Notes: a model not told the origin generated them from the letters alone. DNA of 64,000 nucleotides from JBBROS01 sp965217935 (GCA_965217935.1 OZ244581.1:3038001-3102000); one strand, 5' to 3'. Shown: positions 1 to 9,918, counted from the stretch's first letter. Numbers and translations are program-made.

Positions 1-1110
1 GAATACCTCGCTTAGCAACATTTCACGATTCAGGTAGAGTGTTTCCTTCCATCCTGCATACAAAGGATGTCTTCTGCTAAGCTCCTTCCTTGGAGTCATA
101 CTATAGCGTTCACGCAGGAACTGACGCCGGGTGGCGCCAGGTTTTCCCACATCGCCGATGTAGCGTGACGCTATCGGGTCCGCACGCAGAAATAGAATAT
201 CGTCGTCTATGCCATCGTATCCGAGCAGCAAGCGGCGCGCAGACCCAGGGAGCACATCGATCTGCCATGCTTGTAGTTGCTCACTAATACGCAACCCGCC
301 AAACGCGCCGACAAGCCAAAGGGCACGAAAGACCGGGTTCCGCTCGTTCTCGATGATGCTCCAAATGTCCTCCTCAGGCATGACCGACCGTATGCTGCTG
401 CCATTGCTGCGCACGCCGATCGCGACCGGCGGCATGGCAATCTCGGGGCCATATAGTCGGTTCCAGTATTCCCGTGCGCCATTGAGATGGACGAGGAAAT
501 CTCGCTCTTTTAGCTCCGCTGCTGTCCTTAACCGTTTCAACGACGGACTGCGTACATCAACGGCCTGTTGCAACCGGCCCAGGGAGACATATCCCCAAGT
601 CAGGGAAGCAAAGCGGAAATATCGCACAAGCGACTTGAACTCGGCACGCAACGCGTCAAAGGCAAGGGATTTCCACCGAAGGCCGCCAAGACGGGAAGCC
701 CCATGTGAGATGTTGCCGTTATGTCGCCAAATCAGGTAGGCATATATCAAGTAGTCAATTTCGTTGTCGGGAAGTGGCATCCCATTCCAAAAAATAATAT
801 AGAAATCGCAAAAACGGCCAATGGTGTCGATGTCCCGTTCGATTGTCGGAATGTCATAGGCCTGAAGCGATGCCCTCGCGTAGACCAGAGCTTCCCTTTG
901 CCAGTTGACCGTGCCAGCCTCATCCTCCACGAACAGGAATGGGAGCGGAATAACCCCATCAACACCGAGCATAGGGATGGATCTCACAATCGTGAACGGG
1001 CCGTTGTGGGATGTTTCGTCCCTTGTTCCGGGCCGAAGACGATCGGCGAGGTATTTGAGGTCTTCGGCAGGGATGGAGAGGCCGCTAGAGGATGCTCGGT
1101 AGGAAGTCAT
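1..1110 (-). CDS. Large tyrosine recombinase/integrase-like protein (3' end outside window)
   Basis: This reading frame starts at an ATG at 1110, with an in-frame TAG 18 bases upstream, and stays open for 370 codons to the window edge, so the C-terminus is missing. About residue 267-277 reads WLVGAFGGLRISEQ, the conserved box around the first catalytic arginine (residue 274) of tyrosine recombinases. The later His-x-x-Arg box and catalytic Tyr would lie beyond the edge. The first 200 residues are an unusually long N-terminal region with no hallmark I recognise; it includes a segment of the type PMLGVDGVIPLPFLF. Codon use is less GC-biased than in the chromosomal genes. It is divergent from the GHKL/nuclease gene at 1512. 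Likely role: site-specific recombinase of a mobile or defence island. The exact subfamily is uncertain. Confidence 0.8.
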   Translation of the reverse strand, partial: MTSYRASSSGLSIPAEDLKYLADRLRPGTRDETSHNGPFTIVRSIPMLGVDGVIPLPFLFVEDEAGTVNWQREALVYARASLQAYDIPTIERDIDTIGRFCDFYIIFWNGMPLPDNEIDYLIYAYLIWRHNGNISHGASRLGGLRWKSLAFDALRAEFKSLVRYFRFASLTWGYVSLGRLQQAVDVRSPSLKRLRTAAELKERDFLVHLNGAREYWNRLYGPEIAMPPVAIGVRSNGSSIRSVMPEEDIWSIIENERNPVFRALWLVGAFGGLRISEQLQAWQIDVLPGSARRLLLGYDGIDDDILFLRADPIASRYIGDVGKPGATRRQFLRERYSMTPRKELSRRHPLYAGWKETLYLNREMLLSEVF

Positions 1111-1376
1111 AGCGCCGTCACAGTGTGGCTACGCCCGTTCAGCCGATGGCAGATCGTGTCCTGCCGTAGACGATCCCGCCCGACCAGGGACTTGCCCCGG
1201 ATCGAAACGTCATCTTCAATGTTGTGTGCAAATGGCAGTGAGGGGCAGACATTAGGGTTCGAGACCCAAACGCACGCAAATCTGCAAGGAGGATGTAGGC
1301 TGGCAACAGTCACCCGTGTTCCCTCTCCGTTCGACACAGGGAATATAGGCCGATCATCGGACTGGAATTGACGCAT
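1107..1376 (-). CDS. Possible small ORF coupled to the recombinase gene
   Basis: An 89-codon frame whose TGA overlaps the ATG of the recombinase (ATGA at 1107-1110), an arrangement typical of translational coupling. I recognise no domain; it contains five cysteines and a basic C-terminal half. It could be a real leader-type protein of the island or a chance frame in the 400-bp divergent region. Nothing in the sequence decides between these. Confidence 0.3.
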   Translation of the reverse strand: MRQFQSDDRPIFPVSNGEGTRVTVASLHPPCRFACVWVSNPNVCPSLPFAHNIEDDVSIRGKSLVGRDRLRQDTICHRLNGRSHTVTAL

Positions 1377-1511
1377 GTCTGGGATGTGTTTTTGATATAG
1401 CTGCTTCGTTCCCTTGACGCAGGACTTGGACAGGATGCGCCACCTGGGAAGGGTTTCTTTTTTGAGCGCAGGCAGTGCTTTTACAATTCAATCGTCGATG
1501 GCGGTGCGTTC

Positions 1512-3210
1512 GTGAGCGGGACAGAGTTCCTACAGCCCGACAATGAGCAGATCCGGCACCAGGTTCGGGGTATCCTGGACAGCTACAGCCATGAATGGGA
1601 CCTGCTGGCTGAACTTCTCCAAAATTCGGTCGATGCAATCCGCGAGAAGAACTTGGGTAAGGGACACATTTCCCTGCTCGTAGACGCGTCGACCAGACTT
1701 ATTCGCGTCCGGGATAACGGGGGTGGCATAGACCCAACCCAGATCTCGCGCCTCATGAGGCCGTTCGGCACCAACAAGTCAAGCAAGCCGAAGCAGATCG
1801 GGGAAAAGGGGGTCGGCCTCAAGTTCGTGATGTTTTCAAGCTCCAAAATCAAACTTTCAACTCGGAGTTCTGAAGGGGCGTGCACGGCCACGGTCCTGGA
1901 TGCGGCCGCTTGGCTGGATTCTGAGAACAAATCATTCCTGCTGCTTTCCATTGATCCTCAAACCCACCTTGCGGGCATGGGGACGGAAGTCGAAATAACG
2001 CTCAGCGACCCTCAGCATCCCATCTTTAATTTCACATTCACCGAGTTGGTGTTTCTGCTCCGGACGCGCACGGCCTGCGGAGATACCGGCTGTATTTGGG
2101 ACGACGCTCTGGATGCCGACACCGAATTCACGCACGTGGATATGGCAGGTATGAAGCAGGTTCTGGAATTTGAGTGTCGTTATCTGCTTCCTATCGAGAG
2201 TGCCAATAAAAACGAATACGTGTCGATAGATGAATTTCAGGCATGGATGAAGGAAAGCGACCGAAGCGATACCGAGAAAAGGCGAAGACTCCTCAACAAA
2301 ATTGTCTTTGCGAAAGGCAAGAATCGGCAAAGGGGGGAGAGAGATCAGATATTGGTCGTGCTTTGTACCACGCCGGGAGTTCTGGAAAGCTTTATCTCAG
2401 AAGTTTGGCATTATCTTTCCGTCGGAAGAGGATGAAGCCTTATCTATCGAGGAAATGTATGGGGTAGGATTCAACCCTGGCTTTACTACTTCAACCAAAG
2501 GTATGCCGACCGGGATTCCGATTGAGATGAAGCCACGCGGGTCAGCAGGATATGTTCCAAACTTTTTTATGATTGTGGATGATCCATCCTTGTGGTTTGA
2601 CATCGGCCGTAAGTCAATCCAAGGCCGTCAGCAAGGGATGCTACGCGAGATCGCTTTCGGAAACTTTCGTGAATACATAAACAGAACCCGAAAGTACATG
2701 GGTGGAGCGGTAGATCCCGACGCCACTGGGTGGGACCGGGACGAGGTCTTCGAAGAGATAAACAATCTCCCCGATTTAAACAGTAAGGTTTCCCGATTTG
2801 TAAAACGTCCAAACTCACAAGAAGCGACCGTCGCCGCTATGTTTTTTGAACAGGTAGGAAAGGGCAATTTCAAAGACCTTTATCCTCTGATCTCTGGATA
2901 CAAGGGCCGATACGATCTATACGCGAGGTGGAAGAGTCGTCAGGTTGTCCTGGAGTTTAAGTTTGATCTAGCGGGCTTATTTCGGGACTTTACTGATGAG
3001 CGGAAGATGTTTGATGAGATCAATGCTATCGTGGTATGGGAGATCACTGAGACTGACCTGATCCTCGTAGGAAGGCGAGCGATGACAATAGAAGACATAC
3101 AGATTTCAAGTTTCACCACGAAGGATTCTTTCCCAGGAGCAACTAAGGGCCCGAGCCCAATTAATCGAATCGCGATTGTGGGTAGGAATTCGGTCTGCGG
3201 CTCGTACTAG
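1512..3210 (+). pseudogene. GHKL (Bergerat-fold) ATPase fused to a PD-(D/E)XK-like nuclease, split by a frameshift
   Basis: The first frame starts at GTG 1512. It shows the three GHKL ATP-binding boxes: ELLQNSVDA (residues 34-42), DNGGGI (68-73) and GEKGVGLKF (97-105). The frame ends at 2435, but homology-like text continues one base over from about 2335 to 3210. Dropping one G from the G6 run at 2332-2337 joins both halves into about 565 residues. The C-terminal half has YDL at 2911-2919 followed by LEFK at 2950-2961, the spacing of a PD-(D/E)XK nuclease core (Asp, then Glu-x-Lys). GHKL ATPases joined to restriction-type nucleases occur in MORC/MutL-like restriction and phage-defence proteins, so defence is the inferred role. 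The frameshift could be a true mutation, a phase-variable tract or a sequencing error. The gene has lower GC than its surroundings. Confidence 0.75.
2332..2337 (+). repeat. G6 homopolymer at the frameshift point
   Basis: Six consecutive G residues sit where the ATPase-half frame must shift by one base to enter the nuclease-half frame. A five-G version would restore one continuous protein. Homopolymers of this kind slip in replication and also mislead some sequencing chemistries. Confidence 0.7.
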
Positions 3211-3219
3211 CGTTGAGAG

Positions 3220-4431
3220 GTGATCGACACCGCCGCCATTCGAGCCCGCTTTGAAGCCATCGCCCCGTTCCTTGGGGAGCGTGAGCGCCGTCTATGGGCC
3301 GCGAGCGAGGCTTACGCGGCTGGCAGGGGCGGCATCCTGGCGGTGTCGGCGGTGACGGGCATCGCGCGCAGCACGATTGGCCGAGGGCTTGCCGAGTTGG
3401 GGCATGGCAAGGACCAGATCCCCGGCCGCATCCGCCGCCCGGGCGGCGGGCGCAAGCCGAAGACCGAGACCGAACCCGGCCTGCTCGACGCACTGTCCGA
3501 GCTGGTGCAATCGGCCATCCGCGGCGATCCCGAGGCAGCGCTGCTCTGGGTCAGCCGGAGCCAGCGTCATCTGGTCCGCGCCTTGGCCGAGCGCGGCTTC
3601 ACTGCCGGGCAGAAGCTGGTCGGGCGGCTGCTGAAGCGGCTGGGGTTCAGCCTGCAGGCCAACAGCAAGACACGCGAAGGCGCCAGCCATCCCGACCGCG
3701 ACGCGCAGTTCGAGCACATCAACACCCAGGTGCAGGCGTTCCAGGCGGCCAAGCAGCCGGCGATCTCGGTCGACACCAAGAAGAAGGAGGTGGTCGGCGA
3801 TTTCAAGAACGCCGGGCGCGAGTTGCGGCCCCGCGGTCAGCCCGAGCCGGTGCGGGTGCACGACTTCATCCTGCCTGAGCTCGGCAAGGTGGCGCCATAC
3901 GGCGTCTATGACATCGCCGCCAATGCCGGCTGGATCAATCTCGGGATCACCAGCGACACTGCAACGTTCGCTGTGGAAAGCATCCGGCGCTGGTGGCGGG
4001 AACTCGGCCAGGCGCGCTATCCCGAGAGCACGCGGCTGCTGATCACGGCCGACTGCGGCGGCAGCAACGGGGCGCGGGTGCGGCTGTGGAAGACCGAGTT
4101 GCAGACGCTCGCCGACCAGACCGGCCTGTCGATCACGGTGGCGCACCTGCCGCCCGGCGCCAGCAAGTGGAACCGCATCGAGCACCGACTGTTCGCATTC
4201 ATCACCCAGAACTGGCGCGGCAAGCCGCTGCTGACGCATCAAGTCATCGTCCAGCTGATCGCCAGCACGACGACACGGACTGGACCCACCGTCCAATGCA
4301 GGCTCGATGAGAACACCTACCAGAAGGGCGCCAAGGTCTCCGACGCGCAGATCGCCAGCCTCAATATCACCCCAGCCGAGTTTCATGGCGAGTGGAACTA
4401 CACCATCGCTCCCCAAACCACCCGCACCTGA
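3220..4431 (+). CDS. ISAzo13-family transposase
   Basis: Full-length 403-residue transposase starting at GTG 3220, only 9 bases after the nuclease gene's stop. Recognisable family blocks run in order: SVDTKKKEVVGDFKNAG, GVYDIAANAGWINLGI, LLITADCGGSNG (a catalytic acid block), PPGASKWNRIEHRLF and EFHGEWNYTI. The reading frame is intact with no insertion or stop, so this is one of only two apparently functional transposases in the window, the other being the IS5 copy at 4730. It lies directly against the defence-like gene; terminal repeats were not resolved by eye. Confidence 0.9.
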   Translation: MIDTAAIRARFEAIAPFLGERERRLWAASEAYAAGRGGILAVSAVTGIARSTIGRGLAELGHGKDQIPGRIRRPGGGRKPKTETEPGLLDALSELVQSAIRGDPEAALLWVSRSQRHLVRALAERGFTAGQKLVGRLLKRLGFSLQANSKTREGASHPDRDAQFEHINTQVQAFQAAKQPAISVDTKKKEVVGDFKNAGRELRPRGQPEPVRVHDFILPELGKVAPYGVYDIAANAGWINLGITSDTATFAVESIRRWWRELGQARYPESTRLLITADCGGSNGARVRLWKTELQTLADQTGLSITVAHLPPGASKWNRIEHRLFAFITQNWRGKPLLTHQVIVQLIASTTTRTGPTVQCRLDENTYQKGAKVSDAQIASLNITPAEFHGEWNYTIAPQTTRT

Positions 4432-4443
4432 CGCGGTTGTTTC

Positions 4444-4468
4444 AGCTCAGGCACTAAGACCCTGAGCT
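4444..4468 (+). terminator. Hairpin downstream of the ISAzo13 transposase
   Basis: AGCTCAGG (4444-4451) pairs with CCTGAGCT (4461-4468) across a 9-base loop, 13 bases after the transposase stop. There is no clear T-run, so it may be a terminator or part of the element's end. The remaining sequence to 4680 holds no gene I can recognise. Confidence 0.45.
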
Positions 4469-4680
4469 TGGGAGACGTGCATTCAATAAGCGTTGTGGAA
4501 CTCAAGCCTCTGATAGCTTAGCACGATCTCCGCGGTCGACCAGCTTTTGTCTCCGCATGCTGCAGGGCTACGGCGCTACCTATATTGCGTCCATGTTTAT
4601 AGGAGTTGCTTCTGCAAGCGTGAGAGCCTGTTTGGGCACTTATATACGTGCTTGACCCAGCCTAAAAGTTAGGCTAGAAT

Positions 4681-5574
4681 GTGTTTGCACATGGCAGACA
4701 TTTCGGGTGCGTGATCCCGTATTGCTGGGGTGAGACGAGGCGATTTGACGGACGCGCAATGGCGCTGTCTGGAGCCGCTCCTGCCGCCGGGCAAGCCCTG
4801 GACGGGACGGCCGAACGAGGACCACCGGCGCATCCTAAACGGCGTGCTGTGGATTGACCGCACCGGGGCGCCCTGGCGCGACCTGCCGGAGCGGCATGGC
4901 CGGGTGGGCACGGTGTCGAGCCGGTTTTACCGCTGGCGTGCGGCGGGTATTTGGGACCGGGTGCTGTCGGCGTTGCAGGCTGACGCCGATGCGCGTGGCG
5001 AGGTGGATTGGGACCTGCACTTCGTGGACGCGACCGTGATCCGCGCGCATCAGCACGCGGCCGGCGCGCGCCGGACCAAGCCTGCCGGAGATGGGCAGAG
5101 CGTCGAGGCGCTGGGCCGCAGCCAGGGTGGGTTCTCGACCAAGCTGCATCTGCGGGCAGAAGGGGGCGGCAAGCCGATCACGGCCGTGCTGACCGCAGGC
5201 GAGCGGCATGAGCAGACTGCGTTGCAGGCGCTGCTGGACCAGGGCGCAGTCCGCCGTCCCGGCCGGGGCCGTCCTCGGCTGCGGCCACGCTGTGTGGCCG
5301 GCGACAAGGGATACAGCAGCCCCACGGCTCGGGGCCGCCTGCGCCGGCGGCATATCCGGCCGGTGATCCCCAGCAAAAGCAACCAGCGCCGGCAGCCCTG
5401 CTTCGACCGCGACGCTTACCGACAGCGCAATCGCATCGAGCGCTTGATCAACCGCCTCAAGCAGTTCCGCCGCATCGCGACCCGATACGAGAAGCGCGGG
5501 GTCAACTACCTCGCGATGGTCACGCTCGGCATGATCGTGCTTTGGCTATAGCCGCTCAGTTTGCAGACACGCCC
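4681..5574 (+). mobile_element. IS5-family element with imperfect ends
   Basis: GTGTTTGCACA at 4681-4691 and TTTGCAGACACGCCC at 5560-5574 form an imperfect inverted pair around the transposase gene. The right end abuts an IS110 fragment, so this IS5 probably landed in or beside an older IS110. No target duplication could be assigned with certainty. Confidence 0.55.
4730..5551 (+). CDS. IS5-family transposase (IS427-like)
   Basis: Single 273-residue frame. The N-terminal block is LTDAQWRCLEPLLPP followed by GAPWRDLPERHG; the catalytic part has DLHFVDATVIRAHQH, then GDKGYSS, then a C-terminal RNRIERLINRLKQFRRIATRYEK block. These are the acidic and Y-R-E type blocks of IS5 DDE transposases. Many relatives split this protein over two frames; here it is one frame without stops, so it may be active. 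Start chosen because the family usually begins with this MRR/RGDLTDAQW segment. Confidence 0.9.
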   Translation: MRRGDLTDAQWRCLEPLLPPGKPWTGRPNEDHRRILNGVLWIDRTGAPWRDLPERHGRVGTVSSRFYRWRAAGIWDRVLSALQADADARGEVDWDLHFVDATVIRAHQHAAGARRTKPAGDGQSVEALGRSQGGFSTKLHLRAEGGGKPITAVLTAGERHEQTALQALLDQGAVRRPGRGRPRLRPRCVAGDKGYSSPTARGRLRRRHIRPVIPSKSNQRRQPCFDRDAYRQRNRIERLINRLKQFRRIATRYEKRGVNYLAMVTLGMIVLWL

Positions 5575-5576
5575 TA

Positions 5577-5931
5577 GGCACTCACGAGAGCGTCGGCAAG
5601 CCGAAGGGCGCAGGCAACCGCCGGGGCAACGTGTTCCTCAAATCGGCGTTGTTCGCCGCAGCCTTGGCTGCGGTGCGGACTAAGAGCAGCTACGACCGCG
5701 ACAAGTACAACCGCCTGCGCGCCCGCCGCGGCCCGGTGCGGGCGATCATGGCCGTCGCCCACAAGCTGCTCGTCGCCGCGTTCCATATGCTGAGTACGTG
5801 CATAGCCTTTCGCGATCTAGGCGAGAGCTACCTCGACCAGGTCGTCCGCAGGCGCTCAACGGCCAAGCTGGTCCAGAGCCTGAGCAACCTGGGCTACGAT
5901 GTCATGCTTGTTCTCAAGGCAGCGTGGCCCT
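5577..5931 (+). pseudogene. IS110-family transposase, C-terminal fragment
   Basis: Reads ESVGKPKGAGNRRGN, FLKSALFAAALAAVRTK and MAVAHKLLVAAFHMLS in one frame, the C-terminal (transposase_20) half of IS110 transposases. The N-terminal DEDD domain is missing because the frame begins right at the IS5 right end. The original stop is lost: the frame runs on past 5931 (about VLKAA, where the family normally ends) to 6113. Confidence 0.8.
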
Positions 5932-6818
5932 CCGGCCACACGTCCGAGGTCTATTTCCACAACAGCCTCACTAAATGCACGTACCAGCGGGAGAACCTAT
6001 GCCGTCCTGCCTCCAGAGTTCACCAGCCTCGTAGGTGTCATATTGCCAAACACCGAACAGTTGCGCCCGAATCCCCCTCTCCTTCGCTTGCTCAAGAAGC
6101 CGAAGATTTTTGAACTCAATAAATCACAAACCCGTGCGCAGCTTCTGACTCTAACTCTAAAAATGAGACACCACCGTTGACGAAATACGATGGCTGCAGG
6201 GGTGGATCTGCGGTGCGCAGGTCCGACAAAGCTTATACATCACAGGCCATACTACAGATTAAGGAGGGGTGGGAAAGGGTTCGACGTGGCCGTGGTGAAA
6301 CAGCTGATTCGCATTCGCCGCCGGGAGCCTGCGGAGGTGGAAGAAGAAGAGTCTCTGCTCGATGTCTATCGCGCGGCTTTAGGCATGTAGTACGAAGGCC
6401 GGGGGCTCTCAGACCCACAGTTGAGCGTGATCTTCCCCGGCCTGAATCCTTCGCATTCTGTCGCCATTGCTTGTTGGTTGTCCAACGGTGGTCACCTCCG
6501 TTCGTTGCGGCGGTCTGCCGCGGAATCCGTGGCGGGTGTCGGGCAGCACGTAATCCGGGCCCGTTGCGCCGGTTGGACGTGCTGGCATACCTGAAGCGCG
6601 CGAGCGATTTGCCGTTGGCGCCTATGGACTCTGCTGCCACGCGAGGCTGATATCCGCGTGGTCGCGCGGCGCCTTCAACGGGTTTCCTAGGCCGGAAAAA
6701 TCGTGCCAACAAGTGATTAGGACGGGCGCAAACCTCATGCCCACCGCAAAATAAGTTCGTAGTGCGTCGGCACGGCGCAGTTGCGAAATCCGGCCAAGTC
6801 CTTATCGCGGAGGGGCCA
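5932..6818. other. Degraded spacer, no gene identified
   Basis: About 890 bases between two IS110 remnants. A short frame at 6190-6390 (66 codons, acidic near its end with an EVEEEE stretch) has no recognisable domain. The sequence looks like decayed mobile DNA; I see no RNA gene or promoter that can be supported. Confidence 0.5.
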
Positions 6819-7560
6819 TGAGCATCGTCGGCACGGACATCAGCAAAGCCAAGTCCGTAGCTGCCCTGTTGCTGGGCCAGCGCGTCAGGCAGGCGGCTTC
6901 CTCCAACACGGAACCCGGGTTCTAGCAGTTGCCGGCGTGGCTGGCCAAGCAGCGGTCCGGTCCGGCCTTTGCGCGCTTGCATGGAGGCGACCGGCAATCG
7001 GGGGCTGGAGCGTGCAGGCGTCCCGCACGCTCAGGGCATGCGGGTCAGCGTCGTCGACCCGGCGCGCATCAAGGCCTACGGTGAGAGCTGGCTCGCGCGC
7101 AACAAACCGGACACGATCCACGCCGGCCTGATCGTCCGCTCCTGCCGCGCGCATGTCCCGCCCGCCTGAATGAGCTGCGCGAGCTGGCCCGCCGATGCGA
7201 CGCCCTCAAGGCTGCTCGCGTCCAAGAACTCAATCGGCAAAAGCCGGGTTTTGCCCCACCCGCGGCCGCACGCTGGATCACTGCCCATGTCGACTGGCTT
7301 GGCGAGCAGGTCGGCGCGGCGATGGATGCGCCGCGCCGTCTCATCGCGTCCGATCCGGCGTTGAGCAAACCTTTCGGCCTCGTGCGCAACGGCCAAGGCG
7401 TGGCGGGATTTCCGCCGCCAACCTGCCGGCCGAGCTCCCTGCCCGGCATTTCACCCGGCCGGGGCCGGGCGGACCCTTGGCCCGCTCCGCCCGCGCCGCA
7501 ACGCTTCAGGCCGGCGCTGTCCGCTTAACGACAGAGCGGCTCGCGGTCACGGCTCGGCTG
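6819..7560 (+). pseudogene. IS110-family transposase, heavily degraded
   Basis: The N-terminus reads MSIVGTDISKAKSVAALLLG, the DEDD-domain start of IS110 proteins. Later matches (ACMEATGN, MRVSVVDPARIKAYGESWLARNK, WITAHVDWLGEQVGAAMDAP) lie in different frames, with stops such as the TAG after EPGF near 6922. At least three frameshifts are needed to join them. It is a different, more decayed copy than the fragment at 5577. Confidence 0.8.
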
Positions 7561-7875
7561 CGGGCGTGACGCCTCCAGCATCTCCGCCTGGCGGCTCGGC
7601 CCGGGGCGGCCCGGCGCCGCCAGATCAAGGCCGGGCAGGCCGATCACGGAGCCAGTCAGGCCGTCTGTTTGCCGCAGGGCCAGGCGGAACGCGGCCCAGA
7701 GTGCGAGTGCGAGTGCGAGTGCGAGTGCGGCCAGGATCGCCAAGGACGAACGCCACGGCGGCCCGCCCCGGGTCGTGCGCGGCTCGGCCCGCCAGCCCTC
7801 GGTGGCCCCATCGGTGAAACAGGCCGCCAAGCTCCCCTGCTGGCGCAAGCTGGCGCGATGCGCGCGCCAGGTCAT
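7525..7875 (-). pseudogene. Possible membrane/HAMP fragment of a sensor or adenylate cyclase
   Basis: The frame contains a hydrophobic stretch (LAILAALALALALALWAAF) followed by RLALRQTDGLTGSVIGL, which looks like a transmembrane helix entering a HAMP linker. No catalytic domain follows; the frame stops at 7525. The hydrophobic alanine-leucine run is encoded by a hexamer repeat (7699-7728), so the helix-like appearance could partly be a product of that repeat. Confidence 0.3.
7699..7728 (+). repeat. Hexamer tandem repeat (GAGTGC)x5
   Basis: Five perfect copies of GAGTGC. On the minus strand the unit GCACTC encodes alternating Ala-Leu in the frame at 7525-7875. Copy number is likely variable. 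Confidence 0.85.
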
Positions 7876-8160
7876 GACCTGGCGTTTTTGCGTGGGACTA
7901 CGGCGGCGGCGGTCCTGGTGCGGCTTGGACGGCAGCCCGGGCGTCCAAAATCAGCTCAGGGCGGAGCCTCCTGCGCCGGGCCGGTCCCGGACGCCGCTGG
8001 GCTGGGCCGTGCAGCAAGGTCGCCGAACCAGACTTGTGATCAGGCGCTGAATTTTTCGCTTAAGTTTCTAGGTTCGGTACCCAGATGCAACGTCAGGGAT
8101 TCCTCTCTCCGTTCGCGGCAATGCTTCGGAGATACGCAATCGGCCTCAGGAGTAGGACCG

Positions 8161-8667
8161 GTGACCGACCTTCAGTTGATCCGTCGCCGCCTGTTTCTCG
8201 CCGGCGCTGCTGGGGGCGCTTTGGCCGCGGGCGCTTCGGCGCTTGTGGCGCCGGCCCACGCGCAAGGCCTGGCGCTGACACCGAACATGCGTGGCGGCCG
8301 CAACAACTACCGGCCCGGTGCCGCACTTGTCGAGCGCATCGGGGGCGGCGGCTTCCAAGTGGTCGGCACCGTGCGCCGCGCCGGCGACGGCGCGCCGCTG
8401 CCGGGTCGGCGCATCCAGATCTGGGCGCACACGACCGAGGGACACGAGCGGGACGCCCGGAGCCACGGCGCCACGCTCACGGACAAGGACGGGATGTTCC
8501 GGATGGACATGCCGCAGGTCGTGCCCGCCTTCGGCCAGCCGCATGCCCATCTGGCCTATGATGCCGGCTAAGACGACGGCGGGTTCGAAACCGTCTTCCT
8601 GCGGCCCGTTATGGCGAGCTCGCGCGACACGGGCCTGCGTGCCGACTTCGTGTTGAGGCGGGTCTGA
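8161..8667 (+). pseudogene. Tat-exported intradiol-dioxygenase-like protein with an internal stop
   Basis: The start is GTG 8161, followed by a twin-arginine signal (RRRLFLAGAAGGALAAG, then APAHAQG). The mature part has GTVRRAGDGAPLPGRRIQIW, the beta-sandwich entry of protocatechuate-dioxygenase-like proteins, then LTDKDGMFRMDMP. A TAA at 8569-8571 interrupts the frame at YDAG; the same frame then continues with DDGGFETVFLRPVM to a TGA at 8665. One base change (a Tyr codon to TAA) explains this. It pairs with the ferric-reductase-like gene that follows. Role: export and oxidation-related, substrate unknown. Confidence 0.7.
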
Positions 8668-8686
8668 CCGGGGTTCACCGGATGAA

Positions 8687-9306
8687 ATGACCAAGGTCGG
8701 GGCGGGCCTGCCCTGGGCGGCGGTCGCCGCCGCAGCCGGGGCGCCGCTCACGCTTGCGGCGACCAGCCCGTTGCTGGCCTGCGCGATCCGGTCTAAATCG
8801 CCGCAGGTTTCGCAGGGATCGTTGCGCTGGCGCTACTGCCAATGCAGCCATTGTTGGCAGCCGGTGTGTTGCCCGGCCTACAGGCACAACGCGGGCGGCT
8901 GGCGCATCGCGCGCTCGGCGGCTTGTTGGTGCTGACCGTGGCCCTGCATGTCGGCGGCCTCTGGGTCACCAGCCCGCTGGACGTGGTTGACGCGCTGACG
9001 TTTGCCTCGCCGACGCCGTTCTCCGTCTGGGGCGTGACCGCTATGTGGGCGGTGCTGGCGACAGCACTCCTGGCACATTTCCGCCGGCGGTTGCGGCTGG
9101 GCGCCTGGCGCATCAGCCACACCGCGCTCGCGACGGTGATCGTCGTGGGCAGCGTGGTCCACGCCTTGCTGATTGAGGGCACGATGGAGACGGCGTGGAA
9201 GGCGGCCCTGTGCATGCTGACGCTCGCCGCCAGTCTCAAAGCGGCAACCGGCCTGCGGCCGCACGCGAGACGACCGGCGTGGGGCGCGACGTCGCCTCGT
9301 TCATAA
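8687..9306 (+). pseudogene. Ferric-reductase-like transmembrane protein, frameshifted
   Basis: Frame one (8687-8790) gives a short hydrophobic start (WAAVAAAAGAPLTLA). After a shift near 8790, frame two gives FAGIVALALLPMQPLLAAG, ALGGLLVLTVALHVGGLW, FSVWGVTAMWAVLATALLAH and ISHTALATVIVVGSVVHALL. These are four or more membrane helices with histidines at helix ends, as in ferric-reductase-like membrane domains that bind haem. No FAD/NAD domain follows. Function is probably lost through the frameshift, unless a start near 8842 is used. Confidence 0.6.
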
Positions 9307-9329
9307 TCATCCGATTTCAAAACAAGGCT

Positions 9330-9562
9330 GGTCTCCATGACTTTCTCCGGCGCCCACGTCGCCCTGCCTCGCGGGAAACACAACGCCACCAAAAATTCCA
9401 GCGTCAGCAGCATGAACGGGACTGAGCCGTGAAGGATGGTCGGCAGCGACACGTCCGGCGCCACGCCGCGAAGCACTTAGAGGTTCAGTCCCACTGGCGG
9501 CGTGATCAGGCCCATCTCCAGGCTGACCGTCAGCGTCACGGCAATCCAGATCAGGTCGGACT
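9330..9562 (-). pseudogene. TRAP transporter large permease (DctM), C-terminal fragment
   Basis: The minus-strand frame reads IWIAVTLTVSLEMGLITPPVGLNL, then a stop TAA, then VLRGVAPDVSLPTILHG and SVPFMLLTLEFLVAL. The GLITPPVGLNL box and the VAPDV..TI..G box are the signature of the last DctM helices. Upstream of 9562 the homology ends abruptly. It is a truncated relic with an internal stop. A TRAP-type solute-binding relic lies at 23.2 kb. Confidence 0.75.
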
Positions 9563-9918
9563 ATGGCAAGGATACATTCCACGCGTTCACACAAAGGCGG
9601 CTGACTGATGGCTGATTATTGCTGAGTGGACCCAAAGAGCGTCGGCGCCTTGCGTGAGATCATTGCAGCGCGTGCATCCGCGAGTACCCCAATATGCTGC
9701 CCCGCCAATCGCCCCACAAGCCAGGATCATAGCGCAAGCCGTCGTCACCGCTCTTCGAATTGCGGCAACCCCGTCGCGAGCGCCTCAACCGATGCGGTCG
9801 ATGACAGGCACGAACTCGACCGCAGCATACATCTTCCGCGGCAGTGTGGATGTCATAGACCTGAATAAGATCGCGGCGGAGCTGGATTGGGCTTGACGGA
9901 ATTTTCTGGTGTTCGGGG
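9563..9918. other. Spacer without an identifiable gene
   Basis: Some 350 bases between the permease relic and the histidine-phosphatase relic. Short frames exist on both strands, but none carries a motif I can name. Confidence 0.4.

Noticed and set aside
7699..7728. Hexamer array as a CRISPR-like or centromere-like repeat
   Set aside because: Units are contiguous with no spacers and only five copies; it is a simple tandem repeat.
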